The notes under the pieces: generated by a model
What the model was told of the DNA's origin: nothing
Database searches by the model: none
Seen by the model: the letters and a program-made list of their open reading frames with translations, nothing else
Source: G025836975 sp049646585
GTDB lineage: Bacteria > Pseudomonadota > Gammaproteobacteria > Burkholderiales > Burkholderiaceae_B
NCBI GenBank assembly: GCA_049646585.1
Contig: JBARWC010000005.1
Span: forward strand, 1-16,533
Direction: 5' to 3'
DNA length: 16,533 nucleotides
Position numbers and translations under genes: made by a program
Shown: piece by piece, positions 1-6,586 of the stretch
How the letters are laid out: each line of letters starts with the position of its first letter
Position numbering within the stretch: the first letter of the stretch is position 1

Positions 1-322
1 GGTAAAGGCCATTGCCGTCACTAGCGCCAAGCGCCTCGATGCGAAACCCGACCTGCCGACCATCGCCGAGTCCATGGTGCCGGGTTACGAGTCGCTGTCC
101 TGGACCGGCGTGGTCGCCCCGGGCGGCACGCCGCAACCCCTTATTGACCGCTTGAACAAAGAGATCAATCTGATTCTCAAAGAGCCCGATGTGCGCAAGA
201 GACTGGGCGAGCTGGGCGCCACACCCACCGGCGGCACGCCGCAGGACTTTACCGCCCATATCGAGCGCGAGCGCGCCAAATGGGGCAAGGTGATACGCGA
301 CGCGAAGATGCCTGTGCTGTAA
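1..322 (+). CDS. Bug-family tripartite tricarboxylate transporter substrate-binding protein, C-terminal part (5' truncated by window)
   Basis: This is the last ~106 codons of a gene that begins before the window; the first complete codon starts at base 2. The readable product has the hallmarks of the C-terminal lobe of Bug (TctC-like) periplasmic solute-binding proteins: a DLPTIAE segment, a WTGVVAPGGTP segment, then an amphipathic helix region and a closing GATPTGGTP segment. The family captures carboxylates and similar small solutes in the periplasm and is greatly expanded in Alcaligenaceae, usually as orphan binders. No membrane subunit gene (TctA/TctB type) is visible here. The gene converges on the LysR gene at 372-1307, with a GC-rich hairpin between them. 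The ligand cannot be told from this fragment. The family call is confident; the start and signal peptide lie outside the window. Confidence 0.93.
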   Translation, partial: VKAIAVTSAKRLDAKPDLPTIAESMVPGYESLSWTGVVAPGGTPQPLIDRLNKEINLILKEPDVRKRLGELGATPTGGTPQDFTAHIERERAKWGKVIRDAKMPVL

Positions 323-332
323 ACAGGGCAAG

Positions 333-358
333 GCCCCCAAGGCTGCGGCTTTGGGGGC
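333..358. terminator. Hairpin between convergent Bug and LysR genes
   Basis: Bases 333-343 pair with 348-358 around the loop TGCG. The outer eight pairs are perfect (GCCCCCAA with TTGGGGGC) and one inner pair is a wobble. It sits 11 bases after the plus-strand stop codon and 14 bases from the minus-strand stop codon, where a shared convergent terminator is expected. No clear T-tract follows on either strand, so intrinsic termination would be weak; it could instead stabilise 3' ends. Confidence 0.45.
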
Positions 359-371
359 GCCGAATGCGTGC

Positions 372-1307
372 TCAGTCGACCAGGATGCGCACCGACGGAG
401 GAACCGGCGTGTCCCGCAGCGTGGCGCGCATGGCATCCAGCAGCAGTTCCGAACTGGGCGACAGCGACCGCAGCTTGCGGGCCACCAGATAGACCTGTCT
501 GGTCAAGGTGGGGGCGACCAGCTCCCTGAACACCAGGTCGCGGTCTTCCACCCGGCCTGCCGCCAGCGCGGGCAATATGGAATATCCCCCATCCACGCGC
601 AGCAGCGCGCACAGCGAGGAAGTATTCGATACCTCGTTGCGTATGCCTTGCATCAGTTCCGGTCGCGCGGCATGGGTCCGCAGAAAGGCGCCTATGCCCG
701 TGTCGTCGGTGAAGGCGACGAAATCGCTCGTGTCCAGCTCCTGCCAGCGCAAAGGACGCTTGCCGCTCGCATAGCGGTGCGAACTGTTGCACAGGATGCC
801 ATAGCGGTCTTCGAAGATGGGCGTGTACACCAATTCGGCCAGTTTCTGGTGTGGGCTTGCAAAGGCGAAATCGATGTCGCCGTTGATGACCATGCGCTCC
901 ACCTGGCGCGAGGCCTCGTCGTGCAGCGAGACAGTGATATTGGGGGAAGCCTGCTTGAGGCGCGAAATGGCCTTGGCCAGGAAGTAGTGCGTGACCGAGG
1001 CCGCCGCGGCGATTCTTACATGCCCCCTGTGGCCGTGCGCCAGGGATTCCAGGTCGGAGACCGCGCCTTCGAACTGATTCAGAATGCGTTCGGCCTGCTC
1101 CTTGAACCCGGCGGCCAACGGCGTCAGGGCGACGCGGCGGGTGCTGCGGTCGAAGAGCTTGAAGCCGATGACTTCTTCGAACTGCTGGATGGTGGCTGTA
1201 AGCGCCGATTGAGTCAGGAACAGCTCGGCCGCCGCCAGCGTGAATGAACCGGTATTGGCGACGGCGATGAAGGCACGGAAGTGGCGTAATGAAATGCTTC
1301 GGTTCAT
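372..1307 (-). CDS. LysR-type transcriptional regulator
   Basis: A 311-residue protein of normal LysR-family length. The N-terminal winged helix-turn-helix is clear: SLRHFRAFIAVANTGSFTLA (residues 6-25) leads into TQSALTATIQQFEE (32-45) and the wing FDRSTRRVALTP (52-63). The remainder fits the periplasmic-binding-protein-like effector domain (about 92-300). I chose the ATG at 1307, 15 codons inside the longest frame. The family normally starts a few residues before the RHF helix, and the longer start at 1352 would lie upstream of the predicted promoter's -10 box. There is no strong ribosome binding site at either start. The gene is divergent from the aminotransferase at 1467 and shares a short promoter region with it, the usual arrangement for a LysR protein controlling its neighbour and itself. 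The effector is unknown. Its other neighbour, the Bug gene, is convergent and could also be a target. Confidence 0.93.
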   Translation of the reverse strand: MNRSISLRHFRAFIAVANTGSFTLAAAELFLTQSALTATIQQFEEVIGFKLFDRSTRRVALTPLAAGFKEQAERILNQFEGAVSDLESLAHGHRGHVRIAAAASVTHYFLAKAISRLKQASPNITVSLHDEASRQVERMVINGDIDFAFASPHQKLAELVYTPIFEDRYGILCNSSHRYASGKRPLRWQELDTSDFVAFTDDTGIGAFLRTHAARPELMQGIRNEVSNTSSLCALLRVDGGYSILPALAAGRVEDRDLVFRELVAPTLTRQVYLVARKLRSLSPSSELLLDAMRATLRDTPVPPSVRILVD

Positions 1308-1343
1308 GTTTTCAGCTGTGCTGTTATTTATCAATGAAATTGA

Positions 1344-1373
1344 AGAATACATAAATACATATCATTTGTCATG
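1344..1373 (-). promoter_or_regulatory. Candidate sigma70 promoter for the LysR gene
   Basis: Read on the minus strand, ATGACA (1373-1368, five of six matches to the -35 consensus) is followed by an 18-base spacer and TATTCT (1349-1344, four of six). Initiation would fall near 1337, leaving a leader of about 30 bases to the ATG at 1307. The -35 box overlaps that of the opposing aminotransferase promoter. The region also holds two ATACAT copies 8 bases apart (1347-1352 and 1355-1360). Consensus match only. Confidence 0.45.
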
Positions 1374-1394
1374 AAAATAGCCGACTCCTAGAAT
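1366..1394 (+). promoter_or_regulatory. Candidate sigma70 promoter for the aminotransferase gene
   Basis: TTGTCA (1366-1371, five of six) and TAGAAT (1389-1394, five of six) are separated by exactly 17 bases, a near-ideal sigma70 promoter. Initiation near 1401 would give a leader of about 65 bases. The -35 box is shared in part with the opposing LysR promoter, so a regulator bound here could affect both genes. Confidence 0.6.
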
Positions 1395-1410
1395 GGCCAC
1401 CATCACGCTG

Positions 1411-1422
1411 AGTGCGCGCACT
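1411..1422. repeat. 12-base perfect palindrome in the aminotransferase leader
   Basis: AGTGCGCGCACT reads identically on both strands. It lies just after the predicted transcription start of the aminotransferase, a position typical of a repressor site. It is alternatively a chance GC-rich palindrome; the hairpin it could form has no free loop and would be poor as RNA structure. Confidence 0.35.
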
Positions 1423-1466
1423 AAGCGGCCACCTTCCCACATTTCCATCTGTTTCGGATCAAAGAC

Positions 1467-2669
1467 ATGTCCCTACTAGCTTCGCGTATCAATCGCATCA
1501 AACCTTCACCTAGTTCCATGGCCGGTCAGCGGGCGCGCGAGTTGCGCGCGGCGGGGCGTGACATCGTCGCCTTGACCGCGGGCGAGCCCGATTTCGATAC
1601 ACCCGATAATGTGATCGAAGCCGTAAAGCGCGCCATGGCCGCGTCGCGTACCAAGTACACCGACGTGGGGGGCACGCCGGAGCTTAAGGAAGCCATCCGG
1701 GCGAAGTTCCTGCGCGAGAACGGCCTGTCCTACGGCGCCAATGAAGTAATCGCCTGCACGGGCGGCAAGCAGGTCGTCTTCAACGCCTTGCTGAGCACGG
1801 TCGAAAGGGGAGTGGAGGTGATCATCCCGACGCCGTACTGGGTGTCCTATCCCGACATCGTTCTGTTGGCGGGCGGCACCCCGGTTTTCGTGGCTTGCCC
1901 TCCGGAAAAGAAATTCAAGCTGCAGCCCGAAGATCTGGAAAAAAGCATTACGCCGAACACGCGCTGGCTGATCCTGAATGCCCCGAACAACCCCAGCGGC
2001 GCCGTATATAGCCGTGAAGAACTGCGCGCCCTGGCCGATGTATTGTTGCGCCATCCCCATGTATGGGTCATGACCGACGACATGTACGAACACATTCTGT
2101 TCGACGGACGCGAGTATGCCACCATGGCCCAGGTCGCCCCGGAATTGAAGGAACGCACCCTGACGGTCAATGGTGTGTCCAAAGCCTATGCCATGACAGG
2201 CTGGCGCATAGGCTACGGCGGGGCGCCGGCCGAGCTGATCAAGGGCATGACCAAGCTGCAGTCGCAAAGCACCTCCAGCCCCAGCTCCATCAGCCAGGCG
2301 GGCGCCGTCGAAGCGCTGAACGGCCCGCAGGATTTCCTGGCGGAACGCGCGCAGATATTCCAGTCCCGCCGCGATCACGTCATGGCCGCGCTGGGCCGGA
2401 TCGACGGCCTGCAATGCCATTCGCCTGAAGGCGCTTTCTACGCCTTTCCCAGTTGCGCCGGGCTGCTTGGCAAAAAGACTCCGTCGGGCAAGGTCCTGAA
2501 CACCGACGAGGATTTTGTCATGTACCTGCTGGAAGAGGTCAACCTGGCCGTGCTGCAGGGTGCGGCCTACGGCGTTTCTCCTTTTTTCCGCCTTTCCTTC
2601 GCCAGCTCGATCCCGACCCTGGACGAGGGCTTGGCGCGTTTGAAGCAGGCCTGCGAAAAACTGGCCTGA
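1467..2669 (+). CDS. Pyridoxal-phosphate-dependent class I/II aminotransferase (aspartate aminotransferase-like)
   Basis: A 400-residue protein matching fold-type I aminotransferases of the prokaryotic aspartate aminotransferase (Ib) subgroup. Visible landmarks: TAGEPDFDTP (37-46), the YTDVGGTPELKEAI segment (64-77), ACTGGKQ (96-102) near the phosphate pocket, NAPNNPSG (171-178), TDDMYE (203-208) with the Asp that contacts the pyridine nitrogen, VSKAYAMTGWRIG (237-249) with K239 as the Schiff-base lysine, and FRLSFA (374-379) whose R375 should bind the substrate alpha-carboxylate. All key residues are present. It transfers an amino group between an amino acid and a 2-oxo acid in the cytoplasm; the exact amino donor is not certain. 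The start at 1467 agrees with the usual SLLASRINRIKPS N-terminus. Only a weak ribosome site precedes it. It is divergent from a LysR gene and is followed by a strong terminator, so it is probably monocistronic. Confidence 0.93.
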   Translation: MSLLASRINRIKPSPSSMAGQRARELRAAGRDIVALTAGEPDFDTPDNVIEAVKRAMAASRTKYTDVGGTPELKEAIRAKFLRENGLSYGANEVIACTGGKQVVFNALLSTVERGVEVIIPTPYWVSYPDIVLLAGGTPVFVACPPEKKFKLQPEDLEKSITPNTRWLILNAPNNPSGAVYSREELRALADVLLRHPHVWVMTDDMYEHILFDGREYATMAQVAPELKERTLTVNGVSKAYAMTGWRIGYGGAPAELIKGMTKLQSQSTSSPSSISQAGAVEALNGPQDFLAERAQIFQSRRDHVMAALGRIDGLQCHSPEGAFYAFPSCAGLLGKKTPSGKVLNTDEDFVMYLLEEVNLAVLQGAAYGVSPFFRLSFASSIPTLDEGLARLKQACEKLA

Positions 2670-2698
2670 TTTCTTTCGTTTCCCTTTTCAGGCCTCGG

Positions 2699-2735
2699 GC
2701 CGCCGCCGACTCCGTCGGTGGCGGCTTTTGTGTTT
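2699..2735 (+). terminator. Rho-independent terminator after the aminotransferase
   Basis: Bases 2699-2710 pair with 2714-2725 in a 12-pair GC-rich stem with one G-U pair and the loop TCC. TTTT and then TGTTT follow. It begins 30 bases after the aminotransferase stop codon and isolates that gene from the GntR operon. Confidence 0.85.
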
Positions 2736-2781
2736 AAAGGCAGCCCAGGGTTTATCCCCATTACCTTCTTCTGTGCTTCAA

Positions 2782-2818
2782 ATTAATGTATGCGTTAATT
2801 AATGCATTAATGTATGCG
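2782..2818. promoter_or_regulatory. Palindromic, repeated operator-like site upstream of the GntR gene
   Basis: Two copies of ATTAATGTATGCG (2782-2794 and 2806-2818) lie in direct orientation 24 bases apart. Between and overlapping them are a perfect 14-base palindrome ATTAATGCATTAAT (2798-2811) and an overlapping near-palindrome TGCGTTAATTAATGCA (2791-2806, one mismatched pair). The cluster is strikingly AT-rich against its surroundings and sits 22 bases upstream of the chosen GntR start. FCD-type GntR regulators bind short palindromes of this size next to their own genes, so autoregulation of the downstream operon is the natural reading. A -35/-10 pair could not be assigned with confidence. 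Confidence 0.6.
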
Positions 2819-2839
2819 CAAAGCATTGCACGGAAATTC

Positions 2840-3523
2840 ATGAACGCTCTTGCCCGTCTCTCCGAATCCATGGCCGAGGTCGCCTTGCGCGAACTGCGCC
2901 GGCGCATTCTGGACAATGTCTGGCCGCCGGGCTATCAGGCGCTGGAACAGGAACTTGCGCTGACGCTCGGCATGAGCCGCACGCCCATACACGAAGCGCT
3001 CATTTGCTTGCAGAACGAAGGTCTGGTCGAGGTAATTCCCCGGCGCGGCATGCGCGTGCTGCCGGTTTCGGCCGAAGATATGCGCGAAATCTACGAAGTG
3101 CTGACGGCCTTGGAGTGCGCCGCGGTTGAAATGGTTGCGCTGCGCCAGCCTGGCGAACAGGAATTGAGGCCGCTGGCCGATGCAACCCGAGACATGGCCA
3201 TGGCGCTGGAAGATGAGGGGGCCGGGCTTGAGGCATGGGCGGCTGCGGACGAGCGTTTCCACAAGCAGTTGCTGGTGCTTTGCGGAAATCGGCAATTGCA
3301 CGATACCGTCCTCAACTATTGGGACCGTGCTCATCGGGCGCGCATGTTCACCCTGAAGCTGCGCGCCAAACCCGTCAACTCGACGCAAGAGCACCTGGCG
3401 CTGGTGGAACGCTTGCGCGCGGGGGATGTGCAGGGCGCCGTCGCCATCAACAAGGCGCACCGGCAGCGGGCCTCGGCCGAATTGCTCTCTATTTTCGAAC
3501 GCTTCAACCTTCAACAGATGTGA
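2840..3523 (+). CDS. GntR-family transcriptional regulator, FadR subfamily (FCD effector domain)
   Basis: A 227-residue regulator. Residues about 10-78 form the GntR winged helix-turn-helix: ALRELRRRILDNVWPPG (16-31), then LGMSRTPIHEAL (43-54) and the wing VIPRRGMRV (65-73). Residues about 84-215 form an FCD domain. Its four typical metal ligands are all in place: D137 and H141 in DERFH, H185 in QEHLAL and H207 in KAHRQR. The family binds carboxylate effectors at this site. I chose the ATG at 2840; the frame stays open to 2786, but that would put the start inside the operator palindromes and add residues not typical of the family. A weak GGA precedes it. The next gene begins two bases after the stop codon, so the regulator heads a probable operon and likely controls it with itself. 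Confidence 0.93.
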   Translation: MNALARLSESMAEVALRELRRRILDNVWPPGYQALEQELALTLGMSRTPIHEALICLQNEGLVEVIPRRGMRVLPVSAEDMREIYEVLTALECAAVEMVALRQPGEQELRPLADATRDMAMALEDEGAGLEAWAAADERFHKQLLVLCGNRQLHDTVLNYWDRAHRARMFTLKLRAKPVNSTQEHLALVERLRAGDVQGAVAINKAHRQRASAELLSIFERFNLQQM

Positions 3524-3525
3524 TC

Positions 3526-4605
3526 ATGACGAAAGACTATTCAATAGCCGTATTGCCCGGAGACGGAATCGGCCGCGAGGTCATGGATGCCGGGCTGGCC
3601 GTGCTTCATGCCCTGGGCCCGAAAATCGGCCGCAAGTTCGATGCCCGGACCCACCCGGCCGGGGCCCAGCATTATCAGGAGTCGGGCGATGCCTTGCCCG
3701 AAAAAACCCTGGACGCCTGCCGTGCCGCCGATGCCATACTGTTTGGCGCCATGGGCTTGCCTCATGTGCGCGGTGCCGACGGCACCGAGATCATTCCCCA
3801 GCTCGACATTCGGTTCGCGCTCGATTTGTATGCCGGCGTGCGCCCGATCCGCACCTTCGCGGGCTTGCCCGTGCCTCTTTCCGATCCGCGGGCCGCGGGC
3901 ATCGACCTGGTGCTGGTGCGCGAAAACACCGAGGGCCTGTTCTATTCGCGGGGGCGCAGCCAGCAGGATGGCGATGATGCGGTGGTGGATCCCATGCGTA
4001 TCTCGCGCAAGGGTACCACCCGCATATGCGACTTTGCCTTCAGGCTGGCTGAGCGCCGGAAATCCCAGGGGCGTCCGGGCCTTGTCACCAATGTCGATAA
4101 GGCCAATGTGTTCCACTCGATGGCCTTCTGGCGCCAGATCTTCGAAGAGCGGGCCGCCCATTTTCCAGGCATCGAATCGTACAGCGCCTATGTGGATGCC
4201 ATGGCGTTGAACCTGGTGCTCAAGCCGTGGCAATACGATGTGCTGGTTACGGAAAACATGTTCGGCGATATCTTGTCCGATCTGGTCGCGGCCATGGTCG
4301 GCGGCATGGGCATGGCGCCGTCCGGCGATATCGGGGATGACTATGGCTTGTTCCAGCCCGCGCACGGTAGTGCGCCCGACATCGCCGGCAAGGGGATCGC
4401 CAATCCGACGGCCATGATCCTGTCGGTGGCCATGATGCTGGACTGGCTGTCCGGCCGGGCCGGCGACCAGGCTCTGGGCGATGGTGCCCACGCTATCGAG
4501 CAGGCGGTTGCCCGCTCTTTTTCCAGCGGCGCAGCCGTTCCGTTCGAGTTCGGCGGCCGCAGCAATACCGCCGACATCACCAAGGCAGTCATTGCCTATC
4601 TATAA
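3526..4605 (+). CDS. NAD-dependent isopropylmalate/tartrate dehydrogenase-family decarboxylating dehydrogenase
   Basis: A 359-residue member of the beta-decarboxylating dehydrogenase family. All expected landmarks are present: LPGDGIGREV (10-19), substrate arginines R96, R106 and R132, VRENTEGLFYSRG (131-143) with the catalytic Tyr Y140, NVDKANV (189-195) with the catalytic Lys K192, metal-binding D224, D248 and D252, and the nucleotide loop HGSAPDIAGKGIANP (280-294), whose Asp suggests NAD rather than NADP. Such enzymes oxidise a 2-hydroxy acid and often lose CO2. The RENTEG signature resembles tartrate and homoisocitrate/isocitrate dehydrogenases more than biosynthetic LeuB, and the genes around it are transport and regulation rather than leuC/leuD. 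A catabolic hydroxy acid is therefore likelier than leucine synthesis, but the substrate is not determined. The start is the ATG two bases after the GntR stop codon; the frame runs open further upstream, overlapping the GntR gene, which I discount. Confidence 0.9.
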   Translation: MTKDYSIAVLPGDGIGREVMDAGLAVLHALGPKIGRKFDARTHPAGAQHYQESGDALPEKTLDACRAADAILFGAMGLPHVRGADGTEIIPQLDIRFALDLYAGVRPIRTFAGLPVPLSDPRAAGIDLVLVRENTEGLFYSRGRSQQDGDDAVVDPMRISRKGTTRICDFAFRLAERRKSQGRPGLVTNVDKANVFHSMAFWRQIFEERAAHFPGIESYSAYVDAMALNLVLKPWQYDVLVTENMFGDILSDLVAAMVGGMGMAPSGDIGDDYGLFQPAHGSAPDIAGKGIANPTAMILSVAMMLDWLSGRAGDQALGDGAHAIEQAVARSFSSGAAVPFEFGGRSNTADITKAVIAYL

Positions 4606-4659
4606 CAGCCGCCCATCATGAGCGCATGCCGGCCGGCCATGTAAACACAGGAGACGAAG

Positions 4660-5628
4660 ATGAAAGGAGTGATACGCGGCGCCTTGTTGTCGCTGATGTT
4701 GGGTTCGGCCAGTTTTTGCGTGGCGGCCCAAAGCTATCCGACCAAGCCCATCAAGCTGGTGGTGCCATCGGCGCCGGGCGGCAGTACCGACCAACTGGCC
4801 CGCTTGATGGGGGACCGGCTCGGCGCCGCCTGGGGGCAGACGGTCGTCATCGAGAACAAACCGGGCGCCGGCCTGACCTTGGGCGCCGCCTATGTCGCCG
4901 ACGCGCCCGCCGATGGTTACACCCTGCTAATGGGGGCCGTCCACCACTCGATTGCGCAAAGCTTCTACAAGAACCTGTCCTATGATGTCCAGCGCGACCT
5001 GGCTCCCGTGTCCATTGTTGCCATTGTTCCCAATGTCATGATTACGCGCAGCAATTTCCCGGCTAGCACCGTTGCCGAGGTCATCGCCTATTCCAAGGCG
5101 CATCCCGGCACCCTGAGCTATGGCAGCACGGGGGCGGGCACCGCCCACCATTTGATAGGCGAGCAGTTCAACACCATGGCCGGCACCGACTTGATGCACG
5201 TGCCCTATAAGGGCAGCAGTCCCGCGCTGGTCGACCTGATGGGTGGGCGCATCGATTTCATGTTCGATACCGTGGCGTCCTGCTTGCCCCATATTCAGTC
5301 GGGCAAGCTCAAGCCTATCGCGGTGGCGACGGGCACGCGGTCCAGCGCGCTGCCCGATGTCCCCACCATGGATGAAGCAGGGCTGAAGGGCTTTGATATT
5401 GCAACGTGGTTTGGCCTGATGGTGCCGGCGGGTACGCCCAAGCCCATCATTGACAAAATACACGCCGAAACGGTTCGCATTCTTGCCGACCCCGAGATCA
5501 AGAAGCGTTTGCTGGCGATGGGGGCGGAGCCTGTGGGCAACAGCCCCGAGGAAATGGGCCAGCGCATCAAATCCGAGGTCGCCAAATTCGGCGAACTGAT
5601 CGCCAAGGCTAAAATTACCGCCAAGTAA
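4660..5628 (+). CDS. Bug-family tripartite tricarboxylate transporter substrate-binding protein
   Basis: A complete 322-residue periplasmic binding protein. Residues 1-23 form a signal peptide: a basic start (K2, R6), a hydrophobic core and likely cleavage at VAA|Q. The mature start SYPTKPIKLVVPSAPGGSTD (25-44) is the classic Bug N-terminus, and the loop after PSAPGGSTD contributes to ligand binding. Later landmarks are GQTVVIENKPGAG (59-71), YGSTGAGT, HVPYKGSSPAL, LPDVPTMDEAG and FGLMVPAGTPKP. Cys20 in the signal peptide does not form a lipobox. AGGAG lies six bases before the ATG, the best ribosome site in this operon. It follows the dehydrogenase by 54 bases with no terminator. In TTT systems the protein hands a carboxylate to TctA/TctB membrane proteins, which are absent here, so it must use distant partners or act as a sensor. 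The ligand is presumably related to the dehydrogenase substrate (inference). Confidence 0.95.
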   Translation: MKGVIRGALLSLMLGSASFCVAAQSYPTKPIKLVVPSAPGGSTDQLARLMGDRLGAAWGQTVVIENKPGAGLTLGAAYVADAPADGYTLLMGAVHHSIAQSFYKNLSYDVQRDLAPVSIVAIVPNVMITRSNFPASTVAEVIAYSKAHPGTLSYGSTGAGTAHHLIGEQFNTMAGTDLMHVPYKGSSPALVDLMGGRIDFMFDTVASCLPHIQSGKLKPIAVATGTRSSALPDVPTMDEAGLKGFDIATWFGLMVPAGTPKPIIDKIHAETVRILADPEIKKRLLAMGAEPVGNSPEEMGQRIKSEVAKFGELIAKAKITAK

Positions 5629-5660
5629 AACCAAACCCCCGACCAGGCATCGTATAGATC

Positions 5661-5987
5661 ATGACAAAAACCCCGTCCAATCAGCTCGTCCTTCTCGTCG
5701 ACTTTCATATTCGGCCGGCTCACATTGACGAGTTCGAAGCAGCCATATTGCACAATGCCGCCATGTCGCTGCAGAACGAGGCGGGGTGCCGTCGTTTCGA
5801 CGTCTGCCGGGACCCCCAGGATGCGGCCCTGTTTTTCCTGTATGAGATCTACGATGACCAGGCGGCCATCGATGCTCATATGAAATCGCCGCATTTCCTG
5901 GCTTTCGATGCCGCCAGCCGGGACTGGGTGGCGCACAAAGCAGTGCGAAAGATGCAATTGGCAGCGCCGATTACGTCAATATCGTAA
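5661..5987 (+). CDS. ABM-fold small protein (putative antibiotic-biosynthesis/quinol monooxygenase, YgiN-like)
   Basis: A 108-residue protein with the dimeric alpha-beta barrel (ABM) pattern: strand VLLVDFHIRPAHIDEFEAAI (10-29), the NEAGCRRFDVCRD turn (39-51), FFLYEIYDDQAAIDAHMKS (58-76) and the closing SPHFLAF. These are the conserved blocks of YgiN-type monooxygenases and related stress or heme-handling proteins, which use no metal or flavin. Actual chemistry cannot be assigned, because the fold also serves isomerases and non-enzymatic proteins. It lies 32 bases after the Bug gene in the same direction and is probably the last gene of the GntR operon. No strong ribosome site is seen; translation may depend on coupling. 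It could detoxify an aldehyde or quinone-like intermediate of the pathway, which is speculation. Confidence 0.85.
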   Translation: MTKTPSNQLVLLVDFHIRPAHIDEFEAAILHNAAMSLQNEAGCRRFDVCRDPQDAALFFLYEIYDDQAAIDAHMKSPHFLAFDAASRDWVAHKAVRKMQLAAPITSIS

Positions 5988-6020
5988 AAAGAAGCACTTA
6001 TTTAGACAAAATGGGTATTA

Positions 6021-6120
6021 ACTTAGTGCATTCCCTAAGTGATCGAACCGTAATAATCGTGCACAATTCGTTCCATGCAGGTGAGGAGACAAAGCCCTGC
6101 ATGGGCAGCCGATAAATCGG
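6021..6120. other. Run of inverted repeats in gene-free spacer; possible small RNA or structured 3' region
   Basis: The 275-base spacer 5988-6262 holds no credible gene. Three perfect inverted repeats follow one another: 6021-6026 with 6035-6040 (ACTTAG/CTAAGT), 6073-6081 with 6096-6104 (CCATGCAGG/CCTGCATGG, 14-base loop containing AGGAGA), and 6109-6113 with 6116-6120 (CCGAT/ATCGG). An AATAAT at 6052-6057 could be a -10 box, which would start a transcript near 6064 that ends at the hairpin at 6164-6196. There is no good -35 box. It may equally be the structured tail of the upstream operon mRNA. Confidence 0.35.
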
Positions 6121-6163
6121 TATATAACTAAGAAAGTAGCAAAACCCATAAAAAATATAAACA

Positions 6164-6196
6164 ACAAAGGCCGACGACACAATCGTCGGCCTTTGT
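6164..6196. terminator. Strong bidirectional terminator between ABM and emrE-like genes
   Basis: Bases 6164-6177 pair perfectly with 6183-6196 (14 pairs, five-base loop). Read on the minus strand, the stem runs into a T-rich stretch (TTGTTTATATTTTTT), so it is a good terminator for the trxB-smr-emrE transcript. On the plus strand the stem ends CCTTTGTCATT, a weaker tail that can still close the GntR operon. Confidence 0.85.
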
Positions 6197-6262
6197 CATT
6201 CAGGCACGGGGCAATGCTGTTCGGGTAATACGGGCGGTTTGGCTGTTGCGGTTGGCGTAATT

Positions 6263-6586
6263 TCAGTGCGCAGCTGTTTTCGAAAACACGTTCAACACGA
6301 TGACGCCGGCGACGATCAGGCCTATGCCCAGCAATGCCGCCGCATCCAGCGTTTGTTTGTACAGTATGTAGCCCACCAGCGAAATGGCCACGATGCCCAC
6401 GCCCGACCAGATGGCGTAGGCGATGCCCACCGGTATGGTTTTCAAGGCGATGGCCAGGCAGTAGAAGGCCAATCCGTAGCCGGCCACCGTTATGACCGAG
6501 GGGTACAGACGAGAAAAACCGTCGGACGCCTTCAAGGCCGTGGTGGCGATGATCTCGGCGACGATGGCAAGGTAAAGCCAGCTCAT
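6263..6586 (-). CDS. emrE: Small multidrug resistance (SMR) family efflux protein, EmrE-like
   Basis: A 107-residue, four-helix inner-membrane protein. E11 in the first helix (LAIVAEIIATTALK) matches the essential proton/drug-coupling glutamate of EmrE. Y37, the IPVGIAYAIWSGVGIV signature (51-66) with W60, and the LVGYILYKQTLD loop also match EmrE closely. The fourth helix ends near 101. Family members act as dual-topology dimers that exchange protons for quaternary ammonium and other lipophilic cations. The sequence looks like the drug-exporter branch rather than the guanidinium-exporter (SugE/Gdx) branch, from these motifs alone. AGGA sits about 10 bases before the start. It lies 69 bases after the Smr-domain gene on the same strand and is followed by a strong terminator, so it probably ends the trxB transcript or has a weak promoter of its own. 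Confidence 0.92.
   Translation of the reverse strand: MSWLYLAIVAEIIATTALKASDGFSRLYPSVITVAGYGLAFYCLAIALKTIPVGIAYAIWSGVGIVAISLVGYILYKQTLDAAALLGIGLIVAGVIVLNVFSKTAAH

Noticed and set aside
351..1247. Long open frame opposite the LysR gene (also similar long frames at 9590-10921 minus inside ftsK and 12813-13814 minus inside serS)
   Set aside because: They lie antisense to well-supported genes, have no recognisable domains or ribosome sites, and are the usual by-product of GC-rich coding sequence.
3235..3525. Possible N-terminal extension of the dehydrogenase overlapping the GntR gene
   Set aside because: The family N-terminus (IAVLPGDGIG) begins right after the ATG at 3526, and the extension reads as out-of-frame GntR sequence.
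4660..4728. Lipoprotein signal (Cys20) in the complete Bug protein
   Set aside because: The residues before the Cys (A-S-F) do not fit a lipobox, and a standard cleavage site at VAA|Q follows.
5998..6180. 60-codon minus-strand frame in the spacer, with an apparently hydrophobic start
   Set aside because: It overlaps the terminator hairpin and inverted repeats, has no ribosome site, and its composition follows from AT-rich DNA.
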